Shown here: piece by piece, positions 44,301-55,379 of the stretch
Layout: every line of letters begins with the position of its first letter
Numbering within the stretch: position 1 is the stretch's first letter
Assembly (NCBI RefSeq): GCF_027595985.1
Contig: NC_073311.1
Location: 45,613,974-45,677,973, forward strand
Direction: 5' to 3'
Origin: Sorex araneus
Taxonomy: Eukaryota; Chordata; Mammalia; Eulipotyphla; Soricidae
Length of the DNA stretch: 64,000 nucleotides
Program-made: the position numbers and the translations under genes
Notes under the pieces: generated by a model
The model's input: the letters and a program-made list of their open reading frames with translations, nothing else
Told to the model about the DNA's origin: nothing
Database searches by the model: none

Positions 44301-44544
44301 ATCTAAGCAAATAAGATTCAATCAAACAAAAAGTTTATGCACAATTAAACTTGCATGAAGATGAAACAACATCCTATAGAGAGAAAATACTTACATATCC
44401 TCTATCTGACAACAGATTAATAGGAGAGATATATTTTTTTAAAAAATCAAACACTAACTGCAAAGCAAACAACCCAACCAAGATATAGGCAGTATGAACA
44501 AGGACTGAGTGAGTGATGAAAGTAGGCAAAGGAATAAATATGAT

Positions 44545-44875
44545 AGCTTTTTAGTATTTGTATTTTAAACCATAAGGGCCAAAGAGAGAGATGGGGGGCG
44601 GGAGGGAGGGAGGAAAGGAGGGAGAGAGTGGGGAGGGAGGGAGGAAAGGAGGGTGGGAGAGAGAGAGAGACAGAAAGAGGAGAAAAGTGCCTGACACAGA
44701 GGTGGGGGTGGGGGGACGGGCAGTCGCAGGAGGGAAACTGGGGACATTGGACATTGGTACAATGGTAGAAGGGATGGGTCTTGGAACATTATATACTAAA
44801 ATCCAATCATGATCAACCTTGTAACTGTTTATCTCACTGTGATTCAATAAAAATTTAAAAATAAATATGTATTTT
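44545..44875 (+). mobile_element. Younger L1 tail nested in the older L1
   Basis: A G/A-rich 3' UTR (about 44590-44730), 'ggacattggacattggtacaatgg', 'cactgtgattcaataaaaattt' and an A-rich end. The older ORF2 sequence reads on after it. Flanking aataaatatg at about 44532 and 44862 may be the target duplication. Confidence 0.75.
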
Positions 44876-45519
44876 TAAAAAATTTACAAAAAAAATAAAG
44901 GTAAAATAAAAGATGTGAACATTCACTTCTCCAATGAAGTTACACAGTTGGCCAAAGGCACAGGAAAAATTGCCCATGATCATTTATTATTAGGAAAATG
45001 CAAATCCAAAATCACTGTGAATATCACCTCATATCTATGAGAATGCATGTCAAGGAAACCAGAAATAAATAGGTATTGGCAAAGGTGCAGAGAAAAAGGA
45101 ACCCTGAGACACTGTTGCTGGCCATGTAAATTGGTGCCTTCTCTATGGTAAACGTTATGGAAATACAGTCTTTAAAAATTAAAAATAGAACTACCATATG
45201 ATCAAGAAATTCCACTTCTCGGAATCTATCTAAAGACGATACAAACATTAGTTCAAAAATATATATGCACCCCTATATTTATCACAGCACTACTTACAGT
45301 GGCCAAATACGGAAGTAAGCGTTTATTGATGGGTGACTGGGCAAGGGAGTGTTGTAGGGAGGCTGACCTGTGTATGTCTTGCATGTGAGGCCCTGCTTTG
45401 ATCCCAGCACTGCAAAAAAAATAAGATATTGTGAAATTAGTAGTGTACGTCTATGCAGTTATTATGAAGGTGAAAACTTGTCATTTGTCACAACATGGAT
45501 CTTGAAATACTGAGGACTT

Positions 45520-45697
45520 TTTTTTTTTTTTTGGTTTTTGGGTCACACCCGGCAATGCACAGGGATCACTCCTGGCTCATGCACTCAGGAATTACTCCTG
45601 GTGGTGCTCGGGGGACCATATGGGATGCTGGGATTCCAACCCGGGTTGGCCGCGTGCAAGGCAAACGCCCTACCCGCTGTGCTATCGCTCCAGCCCC
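45520..45697 (-). mobile_element. SOR-type SINE
   Basis: Near-consensus antisense copy with a poly(T) of about 15. Confidence 0.93.
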
Positions 45698-45699
45698 CT

Positions 45700-46145
45700 G
45701 AGCACATTTCTTTGCCAGGTGTGTTATATTATCCTTAATTATGAGTATTCTAAAGCCATTCGCCACTTGTCAAATTGTTCTAGTACCTTGTTCAGAGGAA
45801 CTGATGGGGGAAAAGGCCTTGATGATGTTCCAGAGCACAGACTTGTTATGGAACTGAAGATAAAATTTCAGAGTTTATGGAAAAGCTGGACGCTTGAAAA
45901 TTTCAGGAGATAGAGATTTTTTACATGGGACTAAATGGATTATTGAATGAATTTTGATCTGTATCATGAAAATAATGGAAATACTTGATTCTCTGTTTTT
46001 ATACTTCATGGCGATATATGTGCAGAAACAGGAAGACAAACAATGTTTTGTCTTTGTAGTAACGGGAACTGGTTATAATTTTGATATATTTGTTGGGCTA
46101 TCAAAGACAATTTACTTTAGAAATTAAGATTGACTGTAACAAAAA
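45700..46145. other. Unique sequence, no gene seen
   Basis: One 97-aa frame spans the SINE and the unique part; no domain recognised. Confidence 0.35.
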
Positions 46146-46163
46146 TAGGTTAATGACTTGTTT

Positions 46164-46317
46164 CTTTTGTTTTTTTTTTTTCTTTTTGGGTCACACCTGG
46201 CTCTGCACTCAGGAATTACTCCTGGCGGTGCTTGGGATGCTGGGATGCTGGGAATCGAACCCGGGTTCGCCACGTGCAAGGCAGACGCCCTACCTGCTGT
46301 GCTATTACTCCAGTCCA
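46164..46317 (-). mobile_element. SOR-type SINE, two deletions, target duplication
   Basis: Antisense copy lacking the 'ggcgatgcacaggggttactcc' block and part of 'gggaccatatggg'. Flanked by gttaatgacttgttt (46149-46163 and 46318-46332). Confidence 0.93.
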
Positions 46318-46479
46318 GTTAATGACTTGTTTAAAGGGTTTCTTACAGGATCACGAAGTAGCCTTTGAACACTTTGGAACCTCAAAGATTTAGTAAACTC
46401 CCCAAGATACAAGGGTTGCAGGTAGAACCTAATGGTAAATAACTTTCTTTCTTTGTTCTTTTTCTTTTTTTTGGGGGGG

Positions 46480-47440
46480 GGGTATAAACCCTGGGCATTT
46501 CTCATATTAGCTTCATTTAGGCCCTCAATTTCCCTGACTCTGAAATATTAATTCCTAGACCTGATTTCTTTCTTGAACTCCAGATTTTCATATCCAGTTT
46601 CCTATTAACACCTTGCATTGGGGTAACTTAATAGTTCTCTCACTCTTGATCCTGGATAGGCCCCAAACTATGCTTTTCAGTGGGCCCATTCCCATGTTCT
46701 TTCCTCCTGCTGAGTGATCTACCTTCTCATTAAAGAGTGTAGTCATTTACCCAGTTGCCAAAACTCTGGAGTCATCACTTCCTTCTGTCAAAATTAACCT
46801 AGCAATATACATATATACAGTTTGGGGGTCATACTTTATGATGCTCAGGGGTTACTCCTGGCTCTGCACTCAGGACCAATCCTGGAGGTGCTCAGGGGAC
46901 CATATGCAGTGCCAAGGGTCAAACCCAGGTTGGCTGCATGCGAAGCAAGCACCTTACCTGCTGTACTGTCTCTCCGGCCCTGTCACACTTAGCTTTATCT
47001 TCACATAGATCATTTCCATTTCACTAAGGCTTCATCCTCCCTAGCGTGGGGTCACTACAGCAGCTTCCTGACTTTCTCTGCTCCAAAACCCCACTTGCTT
47101 AGTTTACTCTGCACACGACACAGTGCTCCTTGAGAAGGATTCAGGCCGGGTCATCCCCCGAGCCTCACGGGACTCTTAGGCTCTGCACCACACTGTGAAT
47201 GAAATTTCAATCTTGATTGTCGCCTTTGGATCTGACTCTTGCCACTCCCCTAATTTTACTACTTATAGCTTTCCCCTCGCCCGCTCCACATCTATTTCCA
47301 AAGTTCTCTTACAGATCTTTGGACTTCAAGTCAAAGTGCATCTTTCAACTTCTGCGTTAGTCCTTCCAGACCCCTCCTGGGCCTTCATTACTCCCCTACG
47401 TTCCTTGAACTGCATTCTGGTTTCTGCTCAAATGCTATGT
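46480..47440 (+). repeat. Diffuse L2 trace, split by a SINE
   Basis: 'cttcctgactttctctgctccaaaaccccacttgc' (about 47065) and 'tccttccagacccctcctgggcc' (about 47360) follow the order of L2. An old antisense SOR SINE lies at 46830-46980. Strongly diverged; extent uncertain. Confidence 0.45.
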
Positions 47441-47468
47441 TCTTAGCTCCCTACTCTTTTGTATTTTT

Positions 47469-47647
47469 TTTTTTTTTTTTTGCTTTTTTTCTGGATCAGA
47501 CCCAGCTATGCTCAGGGGTTAGTCCTGGCTCTGAACTCAGGAATTACTCCTGGCAGTGCTTGGGGGACCCTATGGGATGCTGGGGATTGATCCCGGGTCG
47601 ACTGTATGCAAGGCAAACACCCTACCCACTGTACTATCACTCCGGCC
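47469..47647 (-). mobile_element. SOR-type SINE, target duplication
   Basis: Antisense copy between cttttgtattttt repeats (47456-47468 and 47648-47660). Confidence 0.93.
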
Positions 47648-47660
47648 CTTTTGTATTTTT

Positions 47661-48740
47661 CCTTAAGAAATAAATAATTTTTCAGATGAGCTGTTTCCTG
47701 TGAAGGGAAACAACAAAATGGGAAATGGGGTGATAACATGTTTGGGGGATTTCGTAGATGAGATCATGGGAGGCTTGGAGCAGAATGAACAGTCTATAGT
47801 GTTTGTTTGAATGGTGATGGGAAAGATCATGTAGAGAAGAAGAAAATGAAGGTGCCAGAGAGGAAGTTTAGTTTCAGGAGAGAAATGAATATTTTGGTTT
47901 GGGACCACTCCTGGCTGTGTTCAGGGTTATTCCTGACTCTGGGCTCAGGTGTTAGCATACTCAAGTGCCTTACCTGCTGCTACCCCTGTGAGATTTTTTT
48001 CCCCATAATTTTAATTTTTGTGGTCCTGGAGATTGAACTCAGGTCTCTTGCAAGCAAGGCTGTACAACTGAGCTCCACCCGTGAAGTTATTGAAGATTGG
48101 GAAGGCAGGAAGAGAGGAGAAATCACTCCCAAGCGGAGAAGTTGGCTTTCATTACAACAGGAATGAAAGTGGGGGAATAAGGCAGCTTGGTGGTTGAGGG
48201 AAATAGCAGGAGGAAGTTGTACGTGTCTGAGTTTGTTTTCCTAAAGTATTTGGAGGCAGGTCAGGAGCCGGTGTAGGCCTCGAGACGAAAGGGGAATGAG
48301 ACCGTCACTTTGGAAACTAGGAAAACATCTACAGCAGAGATACGAAGAATTCCTGGATGGTAATTGGGACAGATTGAGGTTTATGGTCTTTAAAATGAAA
48401 TCACTTTCCCTGCCTGGGAGTAACATGCAAAATCTGTGGAGAGCAAGGCTTAACAGGGTAGCGTTTACAAGTCAGTACAATGGAGACGTCTGGACTTTGT
48501 TCTTGAGGAACCTAGAGAGCGCCTGACAATTTGAGCAGGGAATATTTAGGTGTCAGAAAGAGGTGTGTGTCTGATTGTAGCAGGAACAGCAGGATCTGAA
48601 CAGTAGAAAAAAAACAGTGGGTCCTATTGCCTGAATGTAATAGGACCCTGGATCAATGGCCTGTATAGATCAGTTCGTACAGTTCAACATCACTGGGCAA
48701 AGGGCACTGAGGTTTTTGAAAATCAGAGTAGCACTTAAAA
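47661..48740. other. Unique or ancient sequence with two old SINE scraps
   Basis: Degraded antisense SINE heads at about 47900-47990 and 48010-48080. The 48100-48540 stretch has an old-transposon feel but I cannot name it. No exon supported. Confidence 0.35.
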
Positions 48741-48755
48741 ATTTTTATTTGGGAG

Positions 48756-48917
48756 GGACTGGAGCAATAGCCCAGCGGGTAGGGCGTTTGCTGCACACGG
48801 CCAACCCAGGTTCGATTCCCAGCATTTCATATAGTCCCCTGAGCACTGCCAGGGGTAATTCCTGAGTGCAGAGCTAGGAGTAACCCCTGTGCATCGCCAG
48901 GTGTGGTCCAAAAAGCA
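48756..48917 (+). mobile_element. SOR-type SINE, target duplication
   Basis: Sense copy flanked by atttttatttgggag (48741-48755) and an expanded-T version at about 48918-48936. Confidence 0.92.
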
Positions 48918-48935
48918 ATTTTTTTTTATTTGGGA

Positions 48936-49920
48936 GCACAGCTGGGATCACTCTTGGCGGTGCCTGAAGACTGTAGTCCATGCCAGGGACTGAACCAGGG
49001 TCTCCTGGGTAGAAGGCAAGCTCTTTAACCCCTGAACTATCTATTTGGCCTGAGTATAACTTAGTTTTATGGGGAGGACACACCCCGTGATGCTCAGGGT
49101 TTTCTCCTAGCTCTGCACTCAGGGTCCACGCCTGCTGTTACCTTATATGGTGCCAAGGATCAAACTGGGTTGCTGCTGCATGCAAGGCAAGTGATTTTCC
49201 AGCTGAGCATACATTTTGATTCCTAAAATGTTATAGTTGTTCCTTGGCATCTGCTGCAACCCCACCTCACCCTATAACAAAATCCTGAAGCTCAAGATGT
49301 GGCCCCTATGGGGGAAAAGATTTAAATATTTTTGTTTTGGTTTACTCCTAACTCTGTGCTCCCAGATCACACCTGACGATGCTCAGGGGACCATTTGTGA
49401 TATGGGGGATCAAACCCTGGTCTGGTACATGCAAGGCAAGTGCCCTACCTGCTGTACTATTGCTTCACCCCCAGTGACTTTTTTAACTTAAACATTATCA
49501 TATGGAGCTAGACTAGGGTTTTGTGCTGTCGTTTGGGTTTTTTGTTTCTTTTTTTTTTTGAGAGGGTTTTCAGTCACACTGGCAGTGCTCAGAGATATCC
49601 CTAGCTTCGTGACTCTGGGGTCACTCCCAGGGTTCTCCAACTGCACATAGTGCCAAATTTATCTATTCTGACTCTCCTTGTATTAGCTCTCGGGCCCGTA
49701 GCCTAGGGTTTGGGGCTTTATTTTGCTCATTTGAAAATAGTGTCAAGTTGGAACCGGTTGGACAGTGCAGGAGGGAGGCTGCTTGCCTTGCATGCGGCCT
49801 ACCTAGATTTGATCCCTGGCACTCCGTATGGTCCTCCTAGCCCTGCCAGGAGTGATCCCTGAGAATCTAGCCAGGAATAAGCCCTGAGCATTACTGGGTG
49901 TGCCCTCCACTGCCCTGCCC
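48936..49920. repeat. Cluster of old SINEs
   Basis: Antisense remnants at about 48936-49050, 49068-49222, 49330-49475 and 49550-49695, then a sense copy at about 49752-49920. All are well diverged. Confidence 0.7.
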
Positions 49921-50083
49921 CAAATAGTGTGAAGTTAAAATTCCCTATTGAGCTGTTTTTGATAGGCTTCTTAGAGAATATTAACTGAATGAACTCCTGT
50001 CACAGATCCTTATAAATCATCCTTATCAGTTGCTTTTAGTATCATTTCAAAGTCCGTCTTTCTCCTGAAGTTCTCAGCAGTGT

Positions 50084-50260
50084 TTTTTTTTTTTTTTCTT
50101 TTTGGGTCACACCCGGCAATGCACAGGGGTCACTCCTGGCTCTACACTCAGGAATCACTCCTGGTGGTGCTCGGGGGACCATATGGGATGCTGGAAATCG
50201 AACCTGGGTCAGCCGCGTGCAAGGCAAACACCCTACCCGCTGTGCTATCACTCCAGCCCC
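50084..50260 (-). mobile_element. SOR-type SINE, last one before the CpG island
   Basis: Antisense copy between tctcagcagtgt repeats (50072-50083 and 50261-50272). Confidence 0.95.
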
Positions 50261-50960
50261 TCTCAGCAGTGTCTTATGAATTCGTTTTTGAGAATGAGTT
50301 TATGCTTCTGGTCCGAGGGCTTGTCACTGTGTCGGTTAAAAATGTTATGTAAAATGGTTAGGGTAGTTTGGCACCCCATTCTGGAGTCTTCTCCCATAGT
50401 CCCAGCTTTTCCTCGCCTTGTTCTTTTAGTCCCACTGTTCGCTGATTCCTAGGGTCCTTTCCTAAGGACCCCCGAGTCTGGAGAGGGGGGCTCCTGTGCA
50501 GAGCCGCGGTGGGGGAGAACGCGCGCGCGGTGCACCTGTGCCTGCGCGCACGCACCTTGGCCCCCGACGCAGCACCTTGGCCCCCCGACGTGCGTCTTGG
50601 ACGGGGCTCCACCGAGCGGCTTGTGGGGGAAAGAAGGTCTGGGCCTTGGCAGCCCCGAGAAACCAGCCACTCTCCCCGCCCAGGGCGCTTCCAGACGAAG
50701 CAGTGGAAAGCGTTCGCTTATTTATTCAGCAAATACCCGCAAGCCACGGGCCAGTGCCAGGTGCTGAGTAAGAGTGAGTAAGAGCGGGCTCCCTGGGGCA
50801 CTCTGGGCAGCTCGGTTCCCTGGGGCCGCTAGGCCGGGCTGCAGTTAAACACTCCGCGTTTGCCTTAAAACCCTGAGGACGCACTGAGACCTGCGCGGAC
50901 CGGCTCGGAAGGACGAGACGGGGAAGTTGTGTGCAGGGACCATTTGTCACTTCTTTCCAG

Positions 50961-50969
50961 GCTGAGTCA
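50961..50969 (-). promoter_or_regulatory. ARE/AP-1-like site
   Basis: On the minus strand the sequence is TGACTCAGC, which fits the antioxidant response element core TGACnnnGC and contains an AP-1 site. It lies at the upstream edge of the CpG island. TXNRD1 is a well-known NRF2 target, so the match is suggestive; occupancy is inference. Confidence 0.45.
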
Positions 50970-51439
50970 GGCCGGCTAGGAAGTTTCGGAACCCGAGCGC
51001 ATCACTTCCTTTAGGGAATTGCCCGACGGACCCATTCATTACCCCCACTCCTGAGGCCAGCGGCTCCACGACTGGGGGGCGGGGTGGGGGGGCGCCCAGC
51101 TTTTGGCAGTGGCACCTTCAGGAGAGTACCAGGAGCTCAGGCCCCGCCCTGCACTGGTTACATCAGAATGTCTTGGGCCTGGGAGCCGGGCAACGGGGTC
51201 GGGACCTTCAAACCCTCTCTGGGGCGGCCCAGTCCGGCCGGATCCGGAGTCCCTGCCTGGGGGGCAGAGCCCAGCCCAATTGCCTGAAAGCACACGCCCC
51301 GGGGGTCTCCGCTCCCCGACCTTCGCGCGCGCTCGGCCGGGGTGGGCCCTGGGCTGGGGTCGGGGGGCGCCCGGCCGGCGAGGAGCGCGCGCCCAGCCCG
51401 AGCCGGGCCGCACGCGGCGGGCAGGTTTTTTTGCTTCGT

Positions 51440-51586
51440 CATCCTGACTCTGGCGGGGCGCCCGCCCGCCCCTGCCAGGCGTGGCCTGGCGCTAGCCGGC
51501 GCGGAGGGAGGCGGCGGCCGGGCCACACTCAGTGTGCGGCGGGCCGGCGCGGGGACAGAGCTGACGTCCGAGCGGCCGGCGTGCAC
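51440..51586 (+). other. Candidate noncoding first exon
   Basis: The region ends in a strong donor, gtgcac|GTAAGC (GT at 51587-51588), and contains no upstream ATG in a good context. The start is not defined; the left coordinate is a guess based on GC-box position. Supported only by the donor and the downstream acceptor at 53214. Confidence 0.35.
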
Positions 51587-52860
51587 GTAAGCCCGGGCCG
51601 GCGCCTCCCGGGAGCGCGCGGAGGGGAGCAGCTCGGGGCCGGGCCGGGGTGCTGGGGCCGGGGAGGCGTTTGCACGGCGGGCCAGGGCGGGGGTGGGGGT
51701 GCTGCTCGGACCCGCTCCTTGCACCTCCACTCCCCCCCAAGCCCACGATTGTCAGTCCCGGCGCGGCGCGCGGTGGGGAGGGGTGGGGCGCAAGGTGCTC
51801 TGCTTCCTCGCGCGCCTTTGTGGAGACGGTGCAGGATCGGAGAACATGGGCGCCGGGGCGGCTCAGGATCCCCGAGGCTTGGCAGTGTAGACTGGAAGCT
51901 GCCGAAGGCGCTGACAGATCCAGAACCGCGCTGGAAGGGCTCCCCAACACTTGCAGGATGCCTCGCTAGGAACGTGCCCCCCATCGGATCTTAAGAGATC
52001 CGGGAGAGATGGGCCAATCCTGTGTGCCTCCATTTTTTTTTTTTAATATTAAAAACCGGCGAGGGCGGGGAAACCGAGGCCCCAGAAACACGTGACTTGC
52101 TCCAGGGCTCCAAAGGGGAACCTCCGGCGGCGGCTCGCGGGTGGCAAAGCGTGCACCGCGCACGTTGCCTCGTCTGGAACCCCGGCCCTGCCTTTCTGGC
52201 GCTCCGCAGCGAGAGCTGCTCGAACGTGGGCGAGGCTCGCGGGAGGGTCCCGGGCCTCAGTTTCCCCGTCTGTGACACGGACCCCGCGAGCAGCGGCCCC
52301 AGGAGGGTCGTTGTGATTGACCAGATGTCAGTCTGCGCGGGCCGCGGCACGCGTCTGGGCAGCTGTCACCCGGCGCGAGTGTGCTGCAGTGGGGGGCAGT
52401 GGGTATGGTTTGGGGGGTGTCGTGAGCCGGCCTGCTGCCGGGGTAACTGGAGTCTCTTTAAATTCTGACTCACGGGCGCTCTCCTCCGAGCGCTCCCGTT
52501 GGTTACACCCCGGCTAAGTCAGGTCGGATGTTGCTAGGTCGCCTGGAGGTTTCTAGGGCCGAGCAGCCCAGGTGGGTTGGGCACTTTCCCCCCCGCCCCC
52601 CTTTTTTTCTTTTTCCTTTTTCTCCCTTTTGCCCGGTGCCTTTAGATTTCAAAGAAAGCGAAGTTGGGTTGGGGCAGTTCCCCCCAGACGCTGGGCTGGC
52701 TGGGCGGAGGAGGATGGACGGGGCGGGGAGGCGGCGCCGCGGGGGAGCCGAGAGCGCGGTACCTTCCGGGCAGCCTTTGGGAAGCGGCGGCCGCGCGCGG
52801 CGGGGAGTCGGGCTGGAAACGGAGCGGGCGGCGCGCGGCGTCCAGGCCGGCGGGGCAGGG

Positions 52861-53120
52861 TGCGCGCGGGGGGACGGGCCAGAGTGCGCGCGGGGACGGG
52901 CCAGGGTCCGCGGGGGACGGGCCAGAGTGCGCGCGGGGACCGGTCAGGGGTGCGCACGGGGCCGTGCCGGGGTGCGCGCGAGGACGGGCCGGGGTGCGCG
53001 CGGGGGCCCTGCTGGGGTGCGCGCGGGGCCGTGCCGGGGTGCGCGCGAGGACGGGCCGGGGTGCGCGCGGGGCCGGGCCGGGGCGCGCGCGGGGGGCCGG
53101 GCCGGGGGCGCGCGGGGAGG
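52861..53120. repeat. GC-rich 22-bp minisatellite in the CpG island
   Basis: About eleven to twelve head-to-tail units of 21-25 bp, each starting TGCGCGCG(G/A)GG and followed by a CCGTGCCGGGG or ACGGGCCGGGG half. Two 44-bp unit pairs (52951-52994 and 53018-53061) are almost identical, 67 bp apart, showing a higher-order pattern. Because the unit is not a multiple of three and has no stops, it leaves long frames open on both strands; they are artefacts. Confidence 0.92.
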
Positions 53121-53214
53121 CGCGGTTGGGGCGCCGAGGCCCCGCCCCCCGGCGCGCACTTCCCGCCGCCCGCGCCGGCGCTGACCCGCGGCCCCGTGTG
53201 CTTTTGTGCCGCAG

Positions 53215-53327
53215 AAGACGCGCGCGCGGCCTCGAGGGAGCGCTCCGGGCACTGAGCGCCCGCGACCGACGCGCCGGTGCTGGTGGTGACACGGAGGCCC
53301 GTCGGCGGCCACCGCCCGATCCTGCAG
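53215..53327 (+). other. Candidate noncoding 5' UTR exon
   Basis: A 113-bp segment bounded by an acceptor, cttttgtgccgcag (AG at 53213-53214), with a branch-point-like CTGAC at about 53181, and a donor, cctgcag|GTAGGT (GT at 53328-53329). It has no ATG, which suits a 5' UTR exon. Spliced use with 51586 is inferred, not shown. Confidence 0.5.
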
Positions 53328-53448
53328 GTAGGTGCGGGGCCGGCGGCCTGCGGAGGGCCCGCGCCCCTCCGAACCGAACCCGCCGCCCCAGCGCGGGTCT
53401 GGGCCGGGGCCTCCCCCTCCCTCCCCCCCGGAGACGGGCGCTTTCGAG

Positions 53449-53496
53449 ATGGGGTCCGCCTCGTGGAAGCGCTTGCTGAACCCTCTTCGTAGAAAA
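53449..53496 (+). CDS. Candidate alternative coding start (doubtful)
   Basis: An ATG with a good context (gagATGG) opens 16 codons, MGSASWKRLLNPLRRK, up to a possible donor agaaaa|GTACGT (GT at 53497-53498). The peptide is basic and amphipathic. It would leave phase 0, which does not match the phase-1 junction of the TXNRD1 exon at 25138. I do not recognise the peptide. It may be chance in a GC-rich region. Confidence 0.25.
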
Positions 53497-53499
53497 GTA

Positions 53500-54650
53500 C
53501 GTTTTGGGGTTTCTTTCTTTTTTTTTTTTTTTTAAGCATTTTTGTCTTCCTGTTTCCTCCCCTCCTCCACTTCGCCTCTTCATAAAAAAAAAATGTTAGC
53601 AGTGAAAATTGCTGAAAGAGAAGTTGATGAGGGAAGTAGTTTTTTTTTAAGAGATCGGGAAATATCCGTCTTTATCAGATCTTAGCGTTTTGATACTTTG
53701 AAAAAACAACGTTTTCCCGCAGAAAGCGACCCGGGGCCAGTGAATTTCCTCTTTGGGTGCCGCTTTCCCCGCCCAGAGCTGAGGCTGCGGCGCGGGGACC
53801 CGGAGAAAGGAATCCCCCCCAGCAGCTGCCGGGGGTCTTCCCGCTGGACCCTCCCGGGGCTGGGCAGCTGCTGGCCGTCGGGGCTGGGGGGCTGGGGGGC
53901 TGGGCGCCTGCAGAAGAGGCTGCATGGCGACCTGCTGAGGTGCAGGTCCCATCACCTGCACACTTCCACCTCTGTTTTTTTTTTTCTGATTTGGAGGGGA
54001 GAAGGGTGTCCCTTTTTTTAAATCTGTGATCCTTATTAAGACACATAACTCCCACTTGAACCTTCCTGAAGGTACGCCCCCAAGACCTCAGTTCAGTGTA
54101 AAAATGAATTTAGACGTGGACACTTTGAGGAAGGATAGGAATAGCTGGTATTTATTATTATTATTATTATTATTTTATTTATTATTTTTTTTAATTTACT
54201 CCCCTTTTCAAAGAGTCTAGTTTTTCTTTTTGAAGAATGGGTCTGGGAAGTGGGGCTAGACCTCAAGGACAAATAGCAAATTAATAGGTAATAATGAAAG
54301 GAAATGAAAAGACGGATTTCAGATGCTTTGTTATTCGTATCTTTACTTTGCAAGTAAAACAAGACAGACCCGTAAATAATGCCCTCGTGCCTGATCTGTT
54401 TTCTCCACTTGTCATACATTTACCCTTGAAAAGTTTTGTAGATAGATGATTGAAGTCTGCTGTGGCCCGTGGTTTTAACAATCAGTAGGAATTAATTAGA
54501 ATGACTCCTTTTGTAAGCTTTAACCCACTTTATTAGTATGATGTGATAACTTGAACTTCATGTGATGGGTGTTAGTTTCAGACAAGTACAGGATCATGAG
54601 TGGAAAGCATACTATTTCATATTTAAAATCATTTCCCACACCTCTCTTCC
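53500..54650. other. Intron-like sequence after the CpG island
   Basis: T-rich run at 53513-53534, then a GC-rich part (53720-53960) still belonging to the island's shoulder, a (TTA)n run near 54150-54190 and unique DNA. No exon supported. Confidence 0.4.
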
Positions 54651-54654
54651 TGGG

Positions 54655-54940
54655 GCAGGGGCACATCTGGCTGTGCTCAGAGATCACTATTGGCAGGACT
54701 TGGGACTATATGGGGTGCCGGGGATCGAACCCGGGTTGGTCGCATGCAAAGCAGCAATCCCCAGACCCGCCGTACTATCTATCACTCTCGCCTACATAGC
54801 ACACCTCTTTTAGGTCAAGTTACTACTTTTTTAGTATCATTTTAGTTTTTAATTGAGTATTAAACATTGGGAGAAAAGAGACATGGTAAGGACTCTTGGT
54901 TGAGAGTATTCGTGAATTTCCAGCCAAGTTGAATTCTGAA

Positions 54941-55012
<72 letters not shown>

Positions 55013-55118
55013 GGGGCTACACCTGAGTTCTGAAAATCTTTGTGTGTGTTTGGTGTTCAGGGGTTGTTCCTGGCTCTGTGTTTAGGGGACCATAAGTGGA
55101 ACCCAGGTTGAAGGGTCA
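54655..55118 (-). repeat. Old antisense SINEs and a (GT)n tract
   Basis: Antisense copy at about 54655-54795, GT repeat at about 54944-55009 and a truncated antisense SINE at about 55010-55118 whose tail side abuts the GT repeat. Confidence 0.8.
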
Positions 55119-55124
55119 AGCACT

Positions 55125-55365
55125 TTAAGTCACTGTCACTGTCATCCCGGTGCTCATTGATTTGTTCGAGCGGGCACCAGTAACGTCTCTCATTGAGAGA
55201 CTTATTGTTACTGCTTTTGGCATATCCAATATGCACGGGTAGCTTGCCAGGCTCTGCTGCGCGGGCGGGCTCGATACTCTCGGTAGCCTGCCGGGCTCTC
55301 TGAGAGGGGCAGAGGAATCAACTCGGGTTGGCCGAGTGAAAGGCGAGCGCCCAGCCGCTGTGCTT
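55125..55365 (-). mobile_element. Long SINE inserted in an older SINE
   Basis: Near-consensus antisense long-type copy. The interrupted SINE resumes at 'taagtaacccctgtaatatctttctagccc'; ctttaagt/cttaagt flank the insert. Confidence 0.88.
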
Positions 55366-55379
55366 AAGTAACCCCTGTA

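Larger units (their letters stand above)
42060..45330 (+). repeat. Long L1 ORF2 fossil cut by many insertions
   Basis: Sense L1 ORF2 can be followed in order through blocks at 42085-42190, 42345-42660, 42836-42850, 43030-43060, 43230-43280, 43630-43695, 43870-44115, 44305-44540 and 44880-45330. A readable stretch (43896-44090) translates with typical ORF2 motifs such as GKWNSQKNETRPLLYNVYKS, but stops and frameshifts elsewhere make it dead. Insertions: SINEs listed separately, a (TA)n tract and a younger L1 tail. Confidence 0.85.
50460..53480 (+). promoter_or_regulatory. Large CpG island, candidate promoter
   Basis: About 3 kb of GC-rich, CpG-dense DNA with no SOR SINEs, densest from 51060 to 53460. 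It holds many GC-box (GGGGCGGGG-type) sites, a CRE-like TGACGTC (51562-51568) and an AP-1 site TGACTCA (52466-52472), and no convincing TATA box. Two candidate noncoding exons with good splice signals lie in it on the plus strand. Given the upstream TXNRD1 exon, this is probably one of the gene's alternative promoters; a promoter of another gene on either strand is not excluded. Confidence 0.75.

Noticed and set aside
51158-51994. 190-aa (-) and 273-aa (+) frames in the CpG island
   Set aside because: Compositional, mutually overlapping, with no recognised family; the predicted splice sites here imply noncoding leader sequence.
52642-53583. Long frames of 218-313 aa on both strands through the CpG island
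   Set aside because: They overlap each other on opposite strands, are dominated by Arg, Ala, Gly and Pro from the 22-bp minisatellite, and show no domain. Stop codons are rare simply because the DNA is GC-rich.
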